Below, in pieces: positions 36,688-46,500 of a DNA stretch of 64,000 nt (positions are counted from its first letter, which is position 1; every line of letters starts with the position of its first letter). The stretch is taken from positions 5,005,187 through 5,069,186 of the forward strand of contig NZ_LN831776.1 in the NCBI RefSeq assembly GCF_000981585.1, read 5' to 3'. This DNA comes from Paenibacillus riograndensis SBR5 (GTDB lineage Bacteria; Bacillota; Bacilli; Paenibacillales; Paenibacillaceae). The position numbers and the translations under genes were made by a program. A model generated the notes under the pieces. The model had not been told where the DNA came from and did no database searches. It was given only the letters and a program-made list of their open reading frames with translations.

Positions 36688-37857
36688 ATGGCAGAGAGAC
36701 AAAGAACCACAGCAGACTTTCCGGTAGGCTTTTATGAGGAGCTTCATCCGGATTTCAGTATCAACTTTCAAATGAACCGGTTCTACAGCTGGACTAATGA
36801 TTTGGAAATGCTTGAGGAAATGCGGGCAGCAGCCCCGGGCATTCATAATTACGCGGAGTTAATCGAAATCTGTCTGAAGCTGGGACAGCAGGCGGTGGCG
36901 GCGGATAAAAAGCTCAAAGCTGCCAATTATCTGCGCGGTGCCGAATTTTATATGCCGGAGGGCCACCCCTTGAAGCATACGTCCCGCCAGCAATTCATCG
37001 TTCTCACAAGAGCACATTATCAAGTGGAAGACAATCAGCATTTTGACATTCCCTATGGTAAAGGGTTTCTCTCCGCCTACCGTTTCTCACCAGAAGTTCC
37101 GGCAAAGGGCTCTATCGTCCTGTTCGGCGGATTTGACAGCTATATTGAAGAAATCTTTTTGATGGCGCTGGTGTTCAAGGATGCGGGCTATGATGTGGTT
37201 TGCTTTGACGGGCCTGGACAAGGAGCTGCTCTGGAGGACTGGCAGTTGCCTATGACTCATGAATGGGAGAAGCCGGTCGCAACGGTGTTGGATTTTTTTA
37301 ACTTACAAGAGGTGACTCTGATCGGCTTATCTCTCGGCGGCTATCTGGCCCTGCGGGCTGCAGCTTATGAAACCAACAGGGTCAAAAGGGTGGTGGCGGA
37401 TGATATATGTACAGACTTTTACAAAGTTCTATTAAGACAGACGGGGCCGCTGGAGGACAGCATCAGCACCCTGATGGCAAAGGAAAATGAAGCGGAAATC
37501 AACGCGCTCTTCAGCCGTTTAATGAAAGAGAATCTGATGCTGGAATGGGGCATCACGCAAGGGATGCATGTGACCGGAAGCCAGACACCGTACGGATTTC
37601 TGAAGCAATCGATGCTCTATACTACAGCGGGGATTTCTCCGCTTCTCTCACAGGATGTTCTTCTTCTGGCGGCGCAGGAGGATCATTATATCCCCCTTGT
37701 CCAGTTTGGCGAGCAGACCGGCTCCCTCACCTCTGTACGGTCACTGACCACCCGTTTGTTCACGCGCAAGGAGCAGGCCCAGAATCACTGCCACGTAGGA
37801 AATATTGGGCTTTCTATTCATGTGATGCTGCACTGGCTGCAGCAATGGGAGGCGTGA
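36688..37857 (+). CDS. alpha/beta hydrolase
   Basis: A 389-residue hydrolase with an N-terminal helical cap (about 1-125) and an alpha/beta core. IVLFGGFDSYIEE forms the oxyanion-loop strand and LIGLSLGGYLA carries the nucleophile Ser215. Candidate acid and base are the Asp in VLLLAAQEDHYIP and the His in AQNHCHVGNIG. The cap arrangement resembles the FrsA/YqiA-like and 2,6-dihydropseudooxynicotine hydrolase-like groups, but the substrate is unknown. It is cytoplasmic, with no signal peptide. The divergent TetR gene probably controls it. The ribosome site (CAGGCG) is weak. Confidence 0.85.
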   Translation: MAERQRTTADFPVGFYEELHPDFSINFQMNRFYSWTNDLEMLEEMRAAAPGIHNYAELIEICLKLGQQAVAADKKLKAANYLRGAEFYMPEGHPLKHTSRQQFIVLTRAHYQVEDNQHFDIPYGKGFLSAYRFSPEVPAKGSIVLFGGFDSYIEEIFLMALVFKDAGYDVVCFDGPGQGAALEDWQLPMTHEWEKPVATVLDFFNLQEVTLIGLSLGGYLALRAAAYETNRVKRVVADDICTDFYKVLLRQTGPLEDSISTLMAKENEAEINALFSRLMKENLMLEWGITQGMHVTGSQTPYGFLKQSMLYTTAGISPLLSQDVLLLAAQEDHYIPLVQFGEQTGSLTSVRSLTTRLFTRKEQAQNHCHVGNIGLSIHVMLHWLQQWEA

Positions 37858-37872
37858 GTTCCTCCTTGCTCA

Positions 37873-38331
37873 TTATCTTCTGATCATAACCCGCTTGAGC
37901 GGTTCTTTCAGCAGGTGCACCACAACCAGAAGCCCTCCGGCGTTGATCGCCAGGTCTGCGAGATTCAGGATGCCTCCCCGGCTGCCGAAGACCAGGAAAT
38001 CAGTTACCTGGTGGTAAATAACACGGTCAATGGCATTGCCGATAGCCCCGCCGGCCAGGAAACCGGTGGCCGCTTCCAGAATGGGGCCGCGCAGCTCCCC
38101 TTTGCGCCGGTAATAAAATATTCCGGCAACAAAGAGCACGGCAATGATGGCAAAATATTTGCCATAACCCTGAAATGAGCTGAACGCTGCCCCGCTGTTC
38201 TCATAATATGTAAATTGCAGATGTCCGCTCCACACCTGAACGGTCTCCCCAAGCTGCATATTGGAGCGTACTCCCCATTTGGCAGCCTGGTCTGCGATGA
38301 TGACCAATATCGTTATCACATAAAATATCAT
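37873..38331 (-). CDS. lspA: lipoprotein signal peptidase (signal peptidase II)
   Basis: A 152-residue membrane aspartyl protease with four helices that cleaves prolipoproteins before the lipidated Cys. Conserved marks are DQAAKW near the N-terminus, YYENSGAAFS, GAIGNAIDRV with the first catalytic Asp, and FNLAD-type ILNLADLAINAG with the second. Length is normal. ATG follows GAGGGG. It lies outside the usual lspA-rluD-pyr neighbourhood of Firmicutes, so it may be a second copy. It converges with the hydrolase gene, whose stop is 15 bases away. Confidence 0.93.
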   Translation of the reverse strand: MIFYVITILVIIADQAAKWGVRSNMQLGETVQVWSGHLQFTYYENSGAAFSSFQGYGKYFAIIAVLFVAGIFYYRRKGELRGPILEAATGFLAGGAIGNAIDRVIYHQVTDFLVFGSRGGILNLADLAINAGGLLVVVHLLKEPLKRVMIRR

Positions 38332-38524
38332 TATAGCCGTCCCCTCCGCACGCAGAAAAATAAATAAGATGATGGATACTAAACATAGCTTATCACATTA
38401 CAGCCCCTGGAATCATCCTTCAGTTCCCTCAGTTCTCTTCTCCCAGCCAGATCCTTCATGTTACAGCGGATAGTGCATGGGTTAAACATTCTTAAGTCAA
38501 CAATTGAGCCTGGAGGATGATTCC

Positions 38525-39229
38525 ATGGATTATGTATCCGTACTGGTGAAGCTTACAGCCGGATTTGTCGGGTTATGGGCTATGGCAAGATTGCTGGGCA
38601 AAAAGGAAATCTCCGCCTTAACCCCTTTCGACTTTATCTCGGCAGTAATTCTTGGCGATTTGGTAGGGAATACCATTTATGAGCCGGATAAATCTGTACT
38701 GCTGCTGCTGTTTGCGCTTGCTGTCTGGACGGTGCTTTCCATCATATTTGAAAAAATTACCCAGCGGGTGCGCAAGCTGCGCAAACCGCTGGAGGGGGAG
38801 CCGGAGATCCTTATCCGGGACGGGAAGCTCGACCTCACCAAGCTGCGCAAAAATAATCTCGACTTCGAGCAGCTGCGGATGATGCTGCGTGCGAAGGATA
38901 CGTTCTCGATGAATGAGGTGGCCTATGCTATCTATGAAACCAACGGATCCCTGAGCATCCTGAAGAAGCCGCAGTTCGAGCCCGCCACGCGGAAGGAGCT
39001 GGACATCAAACCGCAGCACACCCGGCTGCCCCGCAGTCTGGTGGAAGCCGGTGAGGTCCAGCGGGCCGCGCTGGCCAGCCTGGGGCATGACGAAACCTGG
39101 CTGCGCAGGAAGCTCCAGGAGGAAGGCTGCCCGAATCTCGATTCCGTAGCGTATGCGGAAATCAACGAGGAGGGGAAGCTGGCAATTATCCCTTCAACGT
39201 CGCAGCACGCGAAACCCGGCGAATATTAA
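38525..39229 (+). CDS. DUF421 membrane protein, YetF/YcaP type
   Basis: A 234-residue protein with three N-terminal helices (about 8-80), including RLLGKKEISALTPFDFISAV and ILGDLVGNTIY, which are the DUF421 signature, followed by a soluble YetF-like domain with EPEILIRDGKLD and LRKNNLDFEQLRMMLR. The molecular function is unknown; relatives occur in sporulation and stress settings in Bacillus. ATG at 38525 follows GGAGGATG and is preferred to the TTG at 38504. Confidence 0.9.
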   Translation: MDYVSVLVKLTAGFVGLWAMARLLGKKEISALTPFDFISAVILGDLVGNTIYEPDKSVLLLLFALAVWTVLSIIFEKITQRVRKLRKPLEGEPEILIRDGKLDLTKLRKNNLDFEQLRMMLRAKDTFSMNEVAYAIYETNGSLSILKKPQFEPATRKELDIKPQHTRLPRSLVEAGEVQRAALASLGHDETWLRRKLQEEGCPNLDSVAYAEINEEGKLAIIPSTSQHAKPGEY

Positions 39230-39256
39230 GCCCGGGAACAAAGGGTCTTACAGTTT

Positions 39257-39443
39257 GATTGCATTTTGTGCAATAGATTGCCCTATGCGCTGCGGAAAAA
39301 GGCAATCTATTGTATTTCATACAATTGAAATCCAAGAAATCTGATCCTAAGGACCATTTGCCTAAAATCTGCTGCACAGAATGCAGTAGATTTTGTTTCT
39401 AAGCTTATTTGGGAGTAATCTGCTGTAGAAAGTGCAATAGATT
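39257..39443. repeat. cluster of four short imperfect palindromes
   Basis: Four units of about 24-30 bases: 39257-39280, 39303-39330, 39365-39394 and 39417-39443. A typical unit has arms AATCTGCTGTA / GTGCAATAGATT around a few bases. The same palindrome occurs at 53191-53222, 54964-54992 and 55016-55043, and one more copy is split by the IS element. Confidence 0.75.
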
Positions 39444-39519
39444 GGTTTTCTTTCTGGTTTTATCAATTGCAGTCCCTAGCTCTCCTACACAAAAACATAC
39501 CTGCCGTCGGCGCTTCAAC

Positions 39520-39798
39520 AACGGCTGTGCCGTGCTCCACGGGACAGCGCAGCCGCCTTTGTTCTAGCGTTACCTGAAGAACGACTCCCCGTCAATCCTA
39601 CGGCAACTCTTTAAGTGGAAAAAGGTTAACTAATTTGCCGGAGTACCCTATCCTCGGGCAGATGAAGTGGAAAAAGGGTCACTAATTCAGCCCATTTCGC
39701 CATTATTCAGGAAAAGTGGCCCAATTAAGTTTACTTTTTCCACTTTACTCCTCAGGATTTCTTAATTTCCGGAAAAATAAGTTCCCTTTTTCCAACTA
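39520..39798. repeat. 279-bp intergenic repeat, copy 1
   Basis: Nearly identical and in direct orientation to 50755-51031. It opens with ACGGCTGTGCCGT and holds two direct words (AAGTGGAAAAAGGTTAACTA and AAGTGGAAAAAGGGTCACTA) and two inverted ones (TTAAGTTTACTTTTTCCACT and AAGTTCCCTTTTTCCAACTA). The two pairs could fold into a long cruciform or hairpin. No frame in it looks like a gene. Confidence 0.85.
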
Positions 39799-39876
39799 GC
39801 GCCGCCTGACGAAGACGCCGGTAGGCGAATACTGGCAGGAATGAGGATATCTAGACCGGCTACCCCCTCAGAACAC

Positions 39877-39935
39877 GGCCTTCGCCGCCCCAACAACGGT
39901 ATTTCTGCCGTTGCTCGTTACAAATTCGTCCAACC
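39877..39935. repeat. second intergenic repeat, copy 1
   Basis: GGCCTTCG..CCAACAACGGTATTTCTGCCGTTG..CGTCCAA, matching 51340-51397 in the same orientation; it contains the hairpin AACGG/CCGTT. In the other copy it is 308 bases from the long repeat; here the distance is 78. Confidence 0.8.
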
Positions 39936-40329
39936 ACCCTGATGGGAATAGCAACCCGGGGCTTATGCCCGCAGGGATTCCCCACCACTCCAAAATCAAC
40001 GGGGGCATGCTGAAGACGGATCGTTGTTTTCCTTCGCGATCGATCTGCAGCCGTTGCGGACAGGAAAGCCGTTATGGATAGAAGATTCGTCTATTCCGCA
40101 GGACAACGGACCGAGATGCCCTTATTTGTCCCTTTCCCCTTTATTCCAGGCTCCATCGAACGATATAACGGCTCCTGAGTCCGTATCCGCTGATAAAGCA
40201 TGATTTTGGGCAAAATAAGGGCTCCTCTGTCCGCTTCAGTCAGCGGATGGAGCGCAATCCTTCTGCATCGCTTATATCCTGTGAGGCTTCCAAGATATCC
40301 ACATTTTCTTACACTGTATAATTTCTAGA
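39936..40329. other. gene-free stretch before the intron
   Basis: No coding frame or RNA recognised. Around 40170-40255 two similar words occur (ACGGCTCCTGAGTCCG and AGGGCTCCTCTGTCCG), suggesting another degenerate repeat. Confidence 0.5.
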
Positions 40330-40330
40330 G

Positions 40331-40398
40331 TAAAGGGCTGGTGCAACCCAGCCCCTCCTCATCAAACCGTACGTGAGGTTTTCCCTCATACGGCTTTC
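40331..40398 (-). ncRNA. group II intron domains V and VI
   Basis: Minus strand. Domain V reads AAAGCCGTATGAGGG, then GAAAA, then CCTCACGTACGGTTTG, with the catalytic AGC triad and its tetraloop. Domain VI is the following hairpin GGGGCTGG / CCAGCCC. Both helices are intact, so splicing competence is plausible. Confidence 0.85.
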
Positions 40399-40426
40399 CG
40401 ATGTTCGTCATTCATGGGCATGCAGA

Positions 40427-41719
40427 TTACAATAGCGTTTTTAGTCCATATTGGATGGTCAAATATTTAACTTCTGACCTGGACCTCATCCATCTCCCGC
40501 GTTGTCTCTTCTTCGCGTACCACCGGGTTAATCTTTGCAAAATATACCAATCCAGTTTCGCTAATCTCTTTTGGCTGTAGTTCGTGTAGTAATAATTTCT
40601 CCATCCTTGAATCTTTGGATTGAGCCATTCCACCTGTTCCGCCAACGTTCTTGAGCGCATGCTCGGAGGGGCTAATCTTTCTTTGACCACGCCTCGGATG
40701 CGCTCCTCTGCCTTTTTCGTTAGCCATTGCTGTGTGGTGTAATATACCTTCCCTTGGGAAGTTTCTGCTTTCGTTTTTCGATGGTGCATTCCTAAAAAGT
40801 CGAATCCTTCGTCTCCTGTCCACAGGCCTACAATGCGGGTTTTGGTCGGATGTAGAGTTAACTCCAGACGTTCCATGATTCTGCTTATGAGCTCATAGGC
40901 ATGTTCGGCGTCCTTTTTCGTTTTACAGACTACGACGAAATCGTCTGCATACCTGGTCAGTTCCCCCAATCCACTTCCGTGTTTCTCCCATAGCCGGTCA
41001 AAGTAGTTCAAGTAGATATTCGCCAACAGCGGTGAGATGACGCCACCTTGTGGTGTCCCTAAATCGGAACGCCTCACGTTTCCTTCTTCCATAACTCCCG
41101 CCTGAAGCCATTTCCGTATTAACTTCAAGATTCTCCTGTCATTGATACGCATCTGTACCAGTTTCATGAGCTTCTCTTGATTAATGTTGTCGAAGTAACC
41201 TTGGATATCGACGTCGACTACCCAATTTCCTTTGCGGTTGCAGGCTTTCCGGATTCGTTCCAGCGCTCCTTTCGCACTTCGCTTCGGGCGAAATCCGAAG
41301 GATACTTCTTCGAAGTCTGCTTCGAAGATGGGCTCAATCACGAGTTTGGTTGCCATCTGTATGACTCGGTCGCGCACGGTGGGTATGCCCAGCGGCCTTG
41401 GCTTCCCGTCTTTCTTTGGGATATAGTGCCGCCGCACAGGCTGCGGATGGTAGCTGCCTTCTTTCAATTCTCGCTCACAGGTCTTAAGGAAGTTCGTTTC
41501 TCCTCGTTCCTCGATGTCTGCGAGCGTCACGGCATCTACTCCTGCTGCTCCCTTATTCGCTTTCACCCGTTTCCAGGCTTCACACAGCACATCCGGGCGG
41601 TAGACCTTGTCATACAGCGCATGAAATTTACGCTTCTTGTTCTCCTTGGCCGCATGACCTAGCTTTTCTTGGAGTTCTTGAACTTTTTCCTTTGGTGTCG
41701 TTAGCCCTTTGGCATTCAC
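40427..41719 (-). CDS. ltrA: group II intron reverse transcriptase/maturase
   Basis: 430 residues. Reverse transcriptase blocks are seen in order: [63 protein letters not shown] and the active site RYADDFVVV. The C-terminal maturase (X) domain includes IQGWRNYYY. There is no HNH endonuclease domain, so mobility would use target DNA that is single-stranded or structured. It appears full length for the short class C proteins. The start is GTG at 41719 behind GGAGGAGG. It lies in domain IV of the intron and shares its strand. Confidence 0.95.
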   Translation of the reverse strand: MNAKGLTTPKEKVQELQEKLGHAAKENKKRKFHALYDKVYRPDVLCEAWKRVKANKGAAGVDAVTLADIEERGETNFLKTCERELKEGSYHPQPVRRHYIPKKDGKPRPLGIPTVRDRVIQMATKLVIEPIFEADFEEVSFGFRPKRSAKGALERIRKACNRKGNWVVDVDIQGYFDNINQEKLMKLVQMRINDRRILKLIRKWLQAGVMEEGNVRRSDLGTPQGGVISPLLANIYLNYFDRLWEKHGSGLGELTRYADDFVVVCKTKKDAEHAYELISRIMERLELTLHPTKTRIVGLWTGDEGFDFLGMHHRKTKAETSQGKVYYTTQQWLTKKAEERIRGVVKERLAPPSMRSRTLAEQVEWLNPKIQGWRNYYYTNYSQKRLAKLDWYILQRLTRWYAKKRQRGRWMRSRSEVKYLTIQYGLKTLL

Positions 41720-42262
41720 TCACTCGTACCTCCTCCAAAAGCATAAACAAAGCAGGGCTCCTTCCCTCCCTAAGGTTATGTTGTCCTTAGGTTCTTCGGT
41801 ATTATGAGCCCCTCGGACTCCCTTCCCACAGACGGTTCATTTCATCTTTTGGACTTATAGAGCGTCTCTTTACGGGTTTCTAAAAAAAAAATTCCTCCCG
41901 TGTGGGGGAGGGTCTCCCCAGTTCACTGCGTCTTCTTTCCTTCCATGCCGATCCCCATACGCCGGAGGATTCTTCACTGCCGTTCCAAGTTCTCTGCAGC
42001 TTCCGTGGTCTTCACCCGTATAGGCGAGGCTCGACTTCCTCTCTCCCCCCTTGCGGGGCCTTTGTGACGACGCGGCAGGATTCACTTCATGTTACGGCCT
42101 AGCAGGTTGCTCGCCCTGTCTCTGACCGGACTTTTGTCGATGCGCTTCTACGCACAGATTTCGCCGTACGCAGGCATCCCAGCTACACGGGGGCTTGGCC
42201 CCTCCCGTGACCGGACTTTCACCGGCTAGAAGATACGTGCTTTCTGGGCACGCCCAATACAA

Positions 42263-42300
42263 CAAAAAAAGCGAGTGTCTCCCGCAGGATACACTCGCGC
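42263..42300 (-). terminator. intrinsic terminator used as intron target
   Basis: On the minus strand GCGAGTGT / ACACTCGC with a 12-base loop followed by TTTTTTT. It belongs to the aldo/keto reductase transcript. The intron begins about 12 bases beyond the T run. Confidence 0.9.
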
Positions 42301-42305
42301 AGTCC

Positions 42306-42332
42306 GCCTGCCGCATGTTTCTGCGGCAGGCG
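42306..42332 (-). terminator. second hairpin before the terminator
   Basis: Perfect 11-bp inverted repeat CGCCTGCCGCA / TGCGGCAGGCG with a 5- to 6-base loop. It precedes the terminator on the aldo/keto reductase transcript and lacks its own T run. Confidence 0.7.
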
Positions 42333-42359
42333 TTGCCTTGCATTCATTGTCAAGCCGGA

Positions 42360-42484
42360 ACGTTACCAGGCTTCTTCCCTTGCTTCCGCCGGACGCTTAC
42401 CTGCCAGCTTCTTGCCCTGCTTCCGCCGACGCTTACCCCCGGCCTCCTGCCCCGCTTCCGCCGTGACGCTTACCAGGCGTAAGC
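42360..42484 (-). repeat. tandem repeat (about 36 bp x 3.3) overlapping a stop codon
   Basis: Read on the minus strand, units begin GCCTGGTAAGCGTC, GCCGGGGGTAAGCGTC, GCTGGCAGGTAAGCGTC and GCCTGGTAACG, each continuing CGGCGGAAGC(G/A)GGGCA. The TAA of the first unit is the stop codon of the aldo/keto reductase. Unit lengths are 35, 35 and 37. Confidence 0.8.
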
Positions 42485-43450
42485 CTCCGGTGCCGGGCGG
42501 CCCGGTCCCGGGAAGATCTCGTCCAGCTTCTTCAGCACATCCGCTTCGAGCACGATCTCGGTCACTCTCAGCGAGTCTTCGAACTGTTCGAGCGTCCGCG
42601 GTCCGATGATCGGCGCAGTCACCGCCGGATTCGCCAGCACCCAGGCCAGCGCCACCTGGTCTTCATGCTCTCCAAGCTCCTTGCAGAGCGCGGAGAACTG
42701 CTCCAGCTGGCTGCGGTGCTGCTCCAGCTTGGCCGAACGGGCGCTGCGCACGCCGGTCTTGGACAGTGCATTGCGTCCCAGCAGGCCGCCGGCCAGCGGA
42801 CTCCAAGGAATGACTCCCAGGCCCAGCTCCTGCGAAGCCGGAAGGACCTCCAGTTCCGGTGTCCGTTCCAGCAGGTTGTACAGATGCTGCTCGGAGACAA
42901 GCCCGAGGAAATGGCGTTCCTTGGCCTTAGCCTGGGCGGCGGCAATATGCCAGCCCGCAAAATTGCTGGACCCGATGTAATCGGCTTTGCCCTGGGAGAC
43001 CAGAATTTCAAACGCGCCCCACAGCTCATCCCAGGAAACATTGCGGTCAATATGATGCATCTGGTACAGCTCAATATGGTCGGTCTGCAGGCGTTTCAGC
43101 GAGCCTTCAAAATGACGTCTGATCTTGTATGCGGACAAACCTGCACCTGAATTGGGACCGTCCTGCTCGTCGAACATGTCATTGTATACCTTGGTAGCCA
43201 GGACGACCTTCTCGCGCCGGCCGCCTCCCTGCTGAAACCAGCGGCCGATGATTTCTTCGGTCCAGCCGCGCCGGTCATTACCGCCATACACGTTGGCTGT
43301 ATCAAAAAAGTTGATTCCCGCATCCAAAGCAGCATCCATAATTCTAAATGCTTCCTTTTCCTCGGTTTCCGGGCCAAAATTCATCGTCCCGAGACATAAT
43401 TGGCTGACTTTTAAACCGGATTTGCCTAAATAACTGTACTTCACTCGCAT
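42470..43450 (-). CDS. aldo/keto reductase
   Basis: A 326-residue NADPH-dependent oxidoreductase of the (beta/alpha)8 fold. The catalytic tetrad region is visible: NFFDTANVYGG (Asp and Tyr), VVLATKVYND (Lys) and LYQMHHID (His). The cofactor end reads PIIGPRTLEQFEDSLR. It is close to the YhdN/general stress type. Substrate unknown. ATG at 43450 has GGGAGG only 2 bases away, while GTG two codons later has ideal spacing, so the true start may be 43444. Its stop codon is the first unit of a tandem repeat, and two hairpins follow. Confidence 0.92.
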   Translation of the reverse strand: MRVKYSYLGKSGLKVSQLCLGTMNFGPETEEKEAFRIMDAALDAGINFFDTANVYGGNDRRGWTEEIIGRWFQQGGGRREKVVLATKVYNDMFDEQDGPNSGAGLSAYKIRRHFEGSLKRLQTDHIELYQMHHIDRNVSWDELWGAFEILVSQGKADYIGSSNFAGWHIAAAQAKAKERHFLGLVSEQHLYNLLERTPELEVLPASQELGLGVIPWSPLAGGLLGRNALSKTGVRSARSAKLEQHRSQLEQFSALCKELGEHEDQVALAWVLANPAVTAPIIGPRTLEQFEDSLRVTEIVLEADVLKKLDEIFPGPGRPAPEAYAW

Positions 43451-43529
43451 TTCCTCCCTTTCATTCCTGAATGGTTGTCTGCTTCGATTTCACTATATAC
43501 CTTAGAGTCCACTGTAAGGCAAGCCCTGA

Positions 43530-46500
43530 TTAGCAGTCATTACCGGGAAAAAGGACTTCCCCCGACTTCAGCTTGATTTCTACAATTTCCTGCAGTGTTT
43601 TCGACAGCTCACCCGGAGGATAAGGTTTGGTCAGATAAGTCTTCACGTTTTCAAGCAGGCTTTTATCCGTTTGGTCCAGTGCCGAAGAGATCACAATCGG
43701 AACCTTCTCCGTCCGGGGATCATTTTTGAGCATACGGATCAGATCCCACCCGTCCAGCTCCACGCCCAGCATCAGATCTACGACAATAGCCACAAAAGGC
43801 GATTTCAGCGCCTGGTCAAATGCTTTTTGCGGATGGTAATGATGGGTGACCCGGAAGCCTTTGCCCTTCAGCTCTTCCGAGAGCAGCAGAGACAGGCTGT
43901 AATCATCCTCCACAATCATCACACTCGGCTTCTGTTCCTTGTCCGCACCCCACTTGGACATTTCCTCCACAGGCCTGCTTTCTTCCGCAACCTGCACAGG
44001 GAGGCTGAACCATACAGTAGATCCTTCACCCTCTACCGAATCAATGCCAATGGTCCCTTTGTGTTTTTCAATAATCTCCTTGCAGATGGCAAGCCCCAGT
44101 CCGGTCCCCCCGATCCGCTTGGATGCACTGTTGTCCACTCTTCTGAATTTCTGGAACAGCTGGCCGATCTGATTTTTGGGAATCCCCAGCCCTTGATCCT
44201 GAATTCGTACCAGTATCCGGCCCGGTTCATTATGGAGCATCACCTTTACTTCATGGCTTCCCGGTGAAAATTTGATGGCATTGCTGAGCAGATTGGTGAG
44301 CACCTGGACTATTTTGTCCCTATCGACGGCCACTTCATCATGCACCGCTTCATCTTCAAAAAGAATATGATGGGTGCTGCTGAGCTTATACTGGTCAATC
44401 ACGCCGAGCACAATTTCGCTGAGATGGGCCGGTTCCACATTGTACTGCTGTGTGCCCGACTCCATTCTTTGCAGATCCAGAAAATCATTGATCAGCTCCG
44501 TCAGGCGTTTGGCTTCCTTATGAATCGTCTCCAGATATTTCAGCTGCTTCTCCGGCTTCATGGTTTTGGACAGCAGCAGCTCCGTGAAGCCAAGAACGCT
44601 GGACAGCGGTGTACGCAGCTCATGGCTGACTGTGCTGACCAGCTCGGACTTCATCACATCAAGCTCATATTCACGGGTAATATCGCGGTGTACGAACAAT
44701 GTGCCGATCCGGTCTTCACGCCGCAGCACAGGGATGGCATAGACGTCCACATGCTGAATTTCTTCTTTGCCCAGCGAATATTTCATTGTACTGGAATCCA
44801 GCGCTGATTCAGCTATCGCATTCTCGTAGAAGCTCCGCAGTTCTGCCGATTCATTGGACTTGCCGGTGAACGCATCCAGCCAAGCCTCCGCAGGAATAAG
44901 CGAACCTTCGGCCCATTCGTAGTGAAACAACTGGCTAAGCGCCTTGTTGATATGCTGCATGACGCCTTCGGTATTGACGAACTGGATTCCCTCGTTGACA
45001 TTGTTGACGATATCCTGGTTCAGCTTGCGCCCGTGTTCGATTTCTTCGTACATCATGATCCGCTCAATCGCCAGCGCCACCCGGCTCGCGAGGCCCTGAA
45101 TTTCGCTGATCTCCTCTTCGGTGAAGGCATGGCCGATCCGGCTGCCGCAGAATACTGCCAGAATCTCATCATTCCCGCCCACAACAGAAGTGTAGAAATC
45201 GTAGCACAGGACTTCATCCGGTGAAATGCCCTGCTCCCGCGGCGAGCCTGTTCTTTTGACAATATAGGACTTCTCTTCTTTCAGGCGGTGCAGCATGTCG
45301 AGATGATGATGATCGAGATACTGCTCCACTTTCTCCTGCGGCACGCCTTTGACCACGGCGATCTTATCTTTGACGAGGAAAAAGAGGCTGGAATCAAACG
45401 CATAAATCTGGTTCATGAACCTGCTGAATTTCCCGGCAAATTCCTGCTTGTCCAATGTATAGGTAAGCTCATGGTTCAACTGGTTATAGCGCTCAAGCAT
45501 CACTGTGGTCTGCTCCGTATTCCGGAGGGTAACCGCCAGCTGCTGCTGCGCACTTTTGAGGGAAGTGATATTGTTCGCGATCAGGATATACTGGTAGACC
45601 TTGCCCTCATCATTCAAATAAGGCATCACCGTCATATGGAGCCACACGGACGCCGAACCATCCTTCACCAGAGCCTCCACTTCTCCGCTCCAGATCCCGC
45701 CGGTCGACAGTTTGAAGAAGATCTGTTCAAGCTGGGAATCCGTAATATTAAGCAGCTCCAATAACCGGAAAGGATAGCCTATCATTTCGGAATGGCTGTA
45801 GCCTGTATACTTGCTCAGATTGTCATTGGCGTAAGTGAACAGCCCCTTATCCGACAAAATGCCGACGGCTGAGGTCTGATTGAGCGCCTTCATGATGCTT
45901 TCAATTTCAATCAGAGAGCGCTCCAGCTTGAACTGCTGATCCTGAAGCTCATCCTGCTGGGCCTGCAGCTCTTCGTTCTGCATCGTCAGCTCTTCTTCCT
46001 TGTCCTGGATGCTGTGGGCCATATTCAGAAATGCCTCATACAAGCGCCCGATCTCATCCTGCTTATGCAGTCTGCCGAGCAGAACCGCCTCACCTGCCGC
46101 AAGCGAATGGGTAGCCTCCTCCAGCCGGACAATCGGATCAATCAGCACCTTCAGCATCCGCCAGATCATCAGTGTGAAAAAGAGGAGCAGAAAGGCGCTG
46201 ATGCCAAAAGCGGCAACGGTATAGCCGTCGGCCTTCCGGATCGAACGGTCCGCCATCTCACTTAATTGCTTATCAGAGTTATCCTTGAAAGCCTTGGTAT
46301 AGGCGAGAAAATCATTCAAAGCCTGCGTGCTGCCGCTCTGCGAAAGGGTCCGGATTCCCTCATAATCATCGCTCTCAACCAATTGAATCGCCTTCGGCAG
46401 CGTCTTGCTTTTATAGTTGGTGTAAAAAGCCGACAGCGCATCCCGGTATTCCGCCTCTTCTGCCGACAAATTCAGCGTGGAGTATTGATCCAGGATACCG

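Larger units (their letters stand above)
40330..42251 (-). mobile_element. group II intron (probably class C) with its reverse transcriptase
   Basis: About 1.9 kb. The 3' end on the minus strand contains an intact domain V and VI (40331-40398). The 5' part (41720-42251) is rich in structure and includes GCCGGTGAAAGTCCGGTC, a conserved domain I segment. The 5' boundary is placed at about 42251 where GTGCCCAG begins; a GTGCG at 42155 is a less likely alternative. Just upstream in the direction of transcription is an intrinsic terminator (42263-42300). Insertion behind terminators is typical of class C introns, whose proteins also lack an endonuclease domain, as here. Boundaries are estimated by eye. 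Confidence 0.8.

Noticed and set aside
40427..41719. Retron or CRISPR-associated reverse transcriptase
   Set aside because: The protein has an intron-type maturase domain and is enclosed by recognisable group II intron RNA domains.
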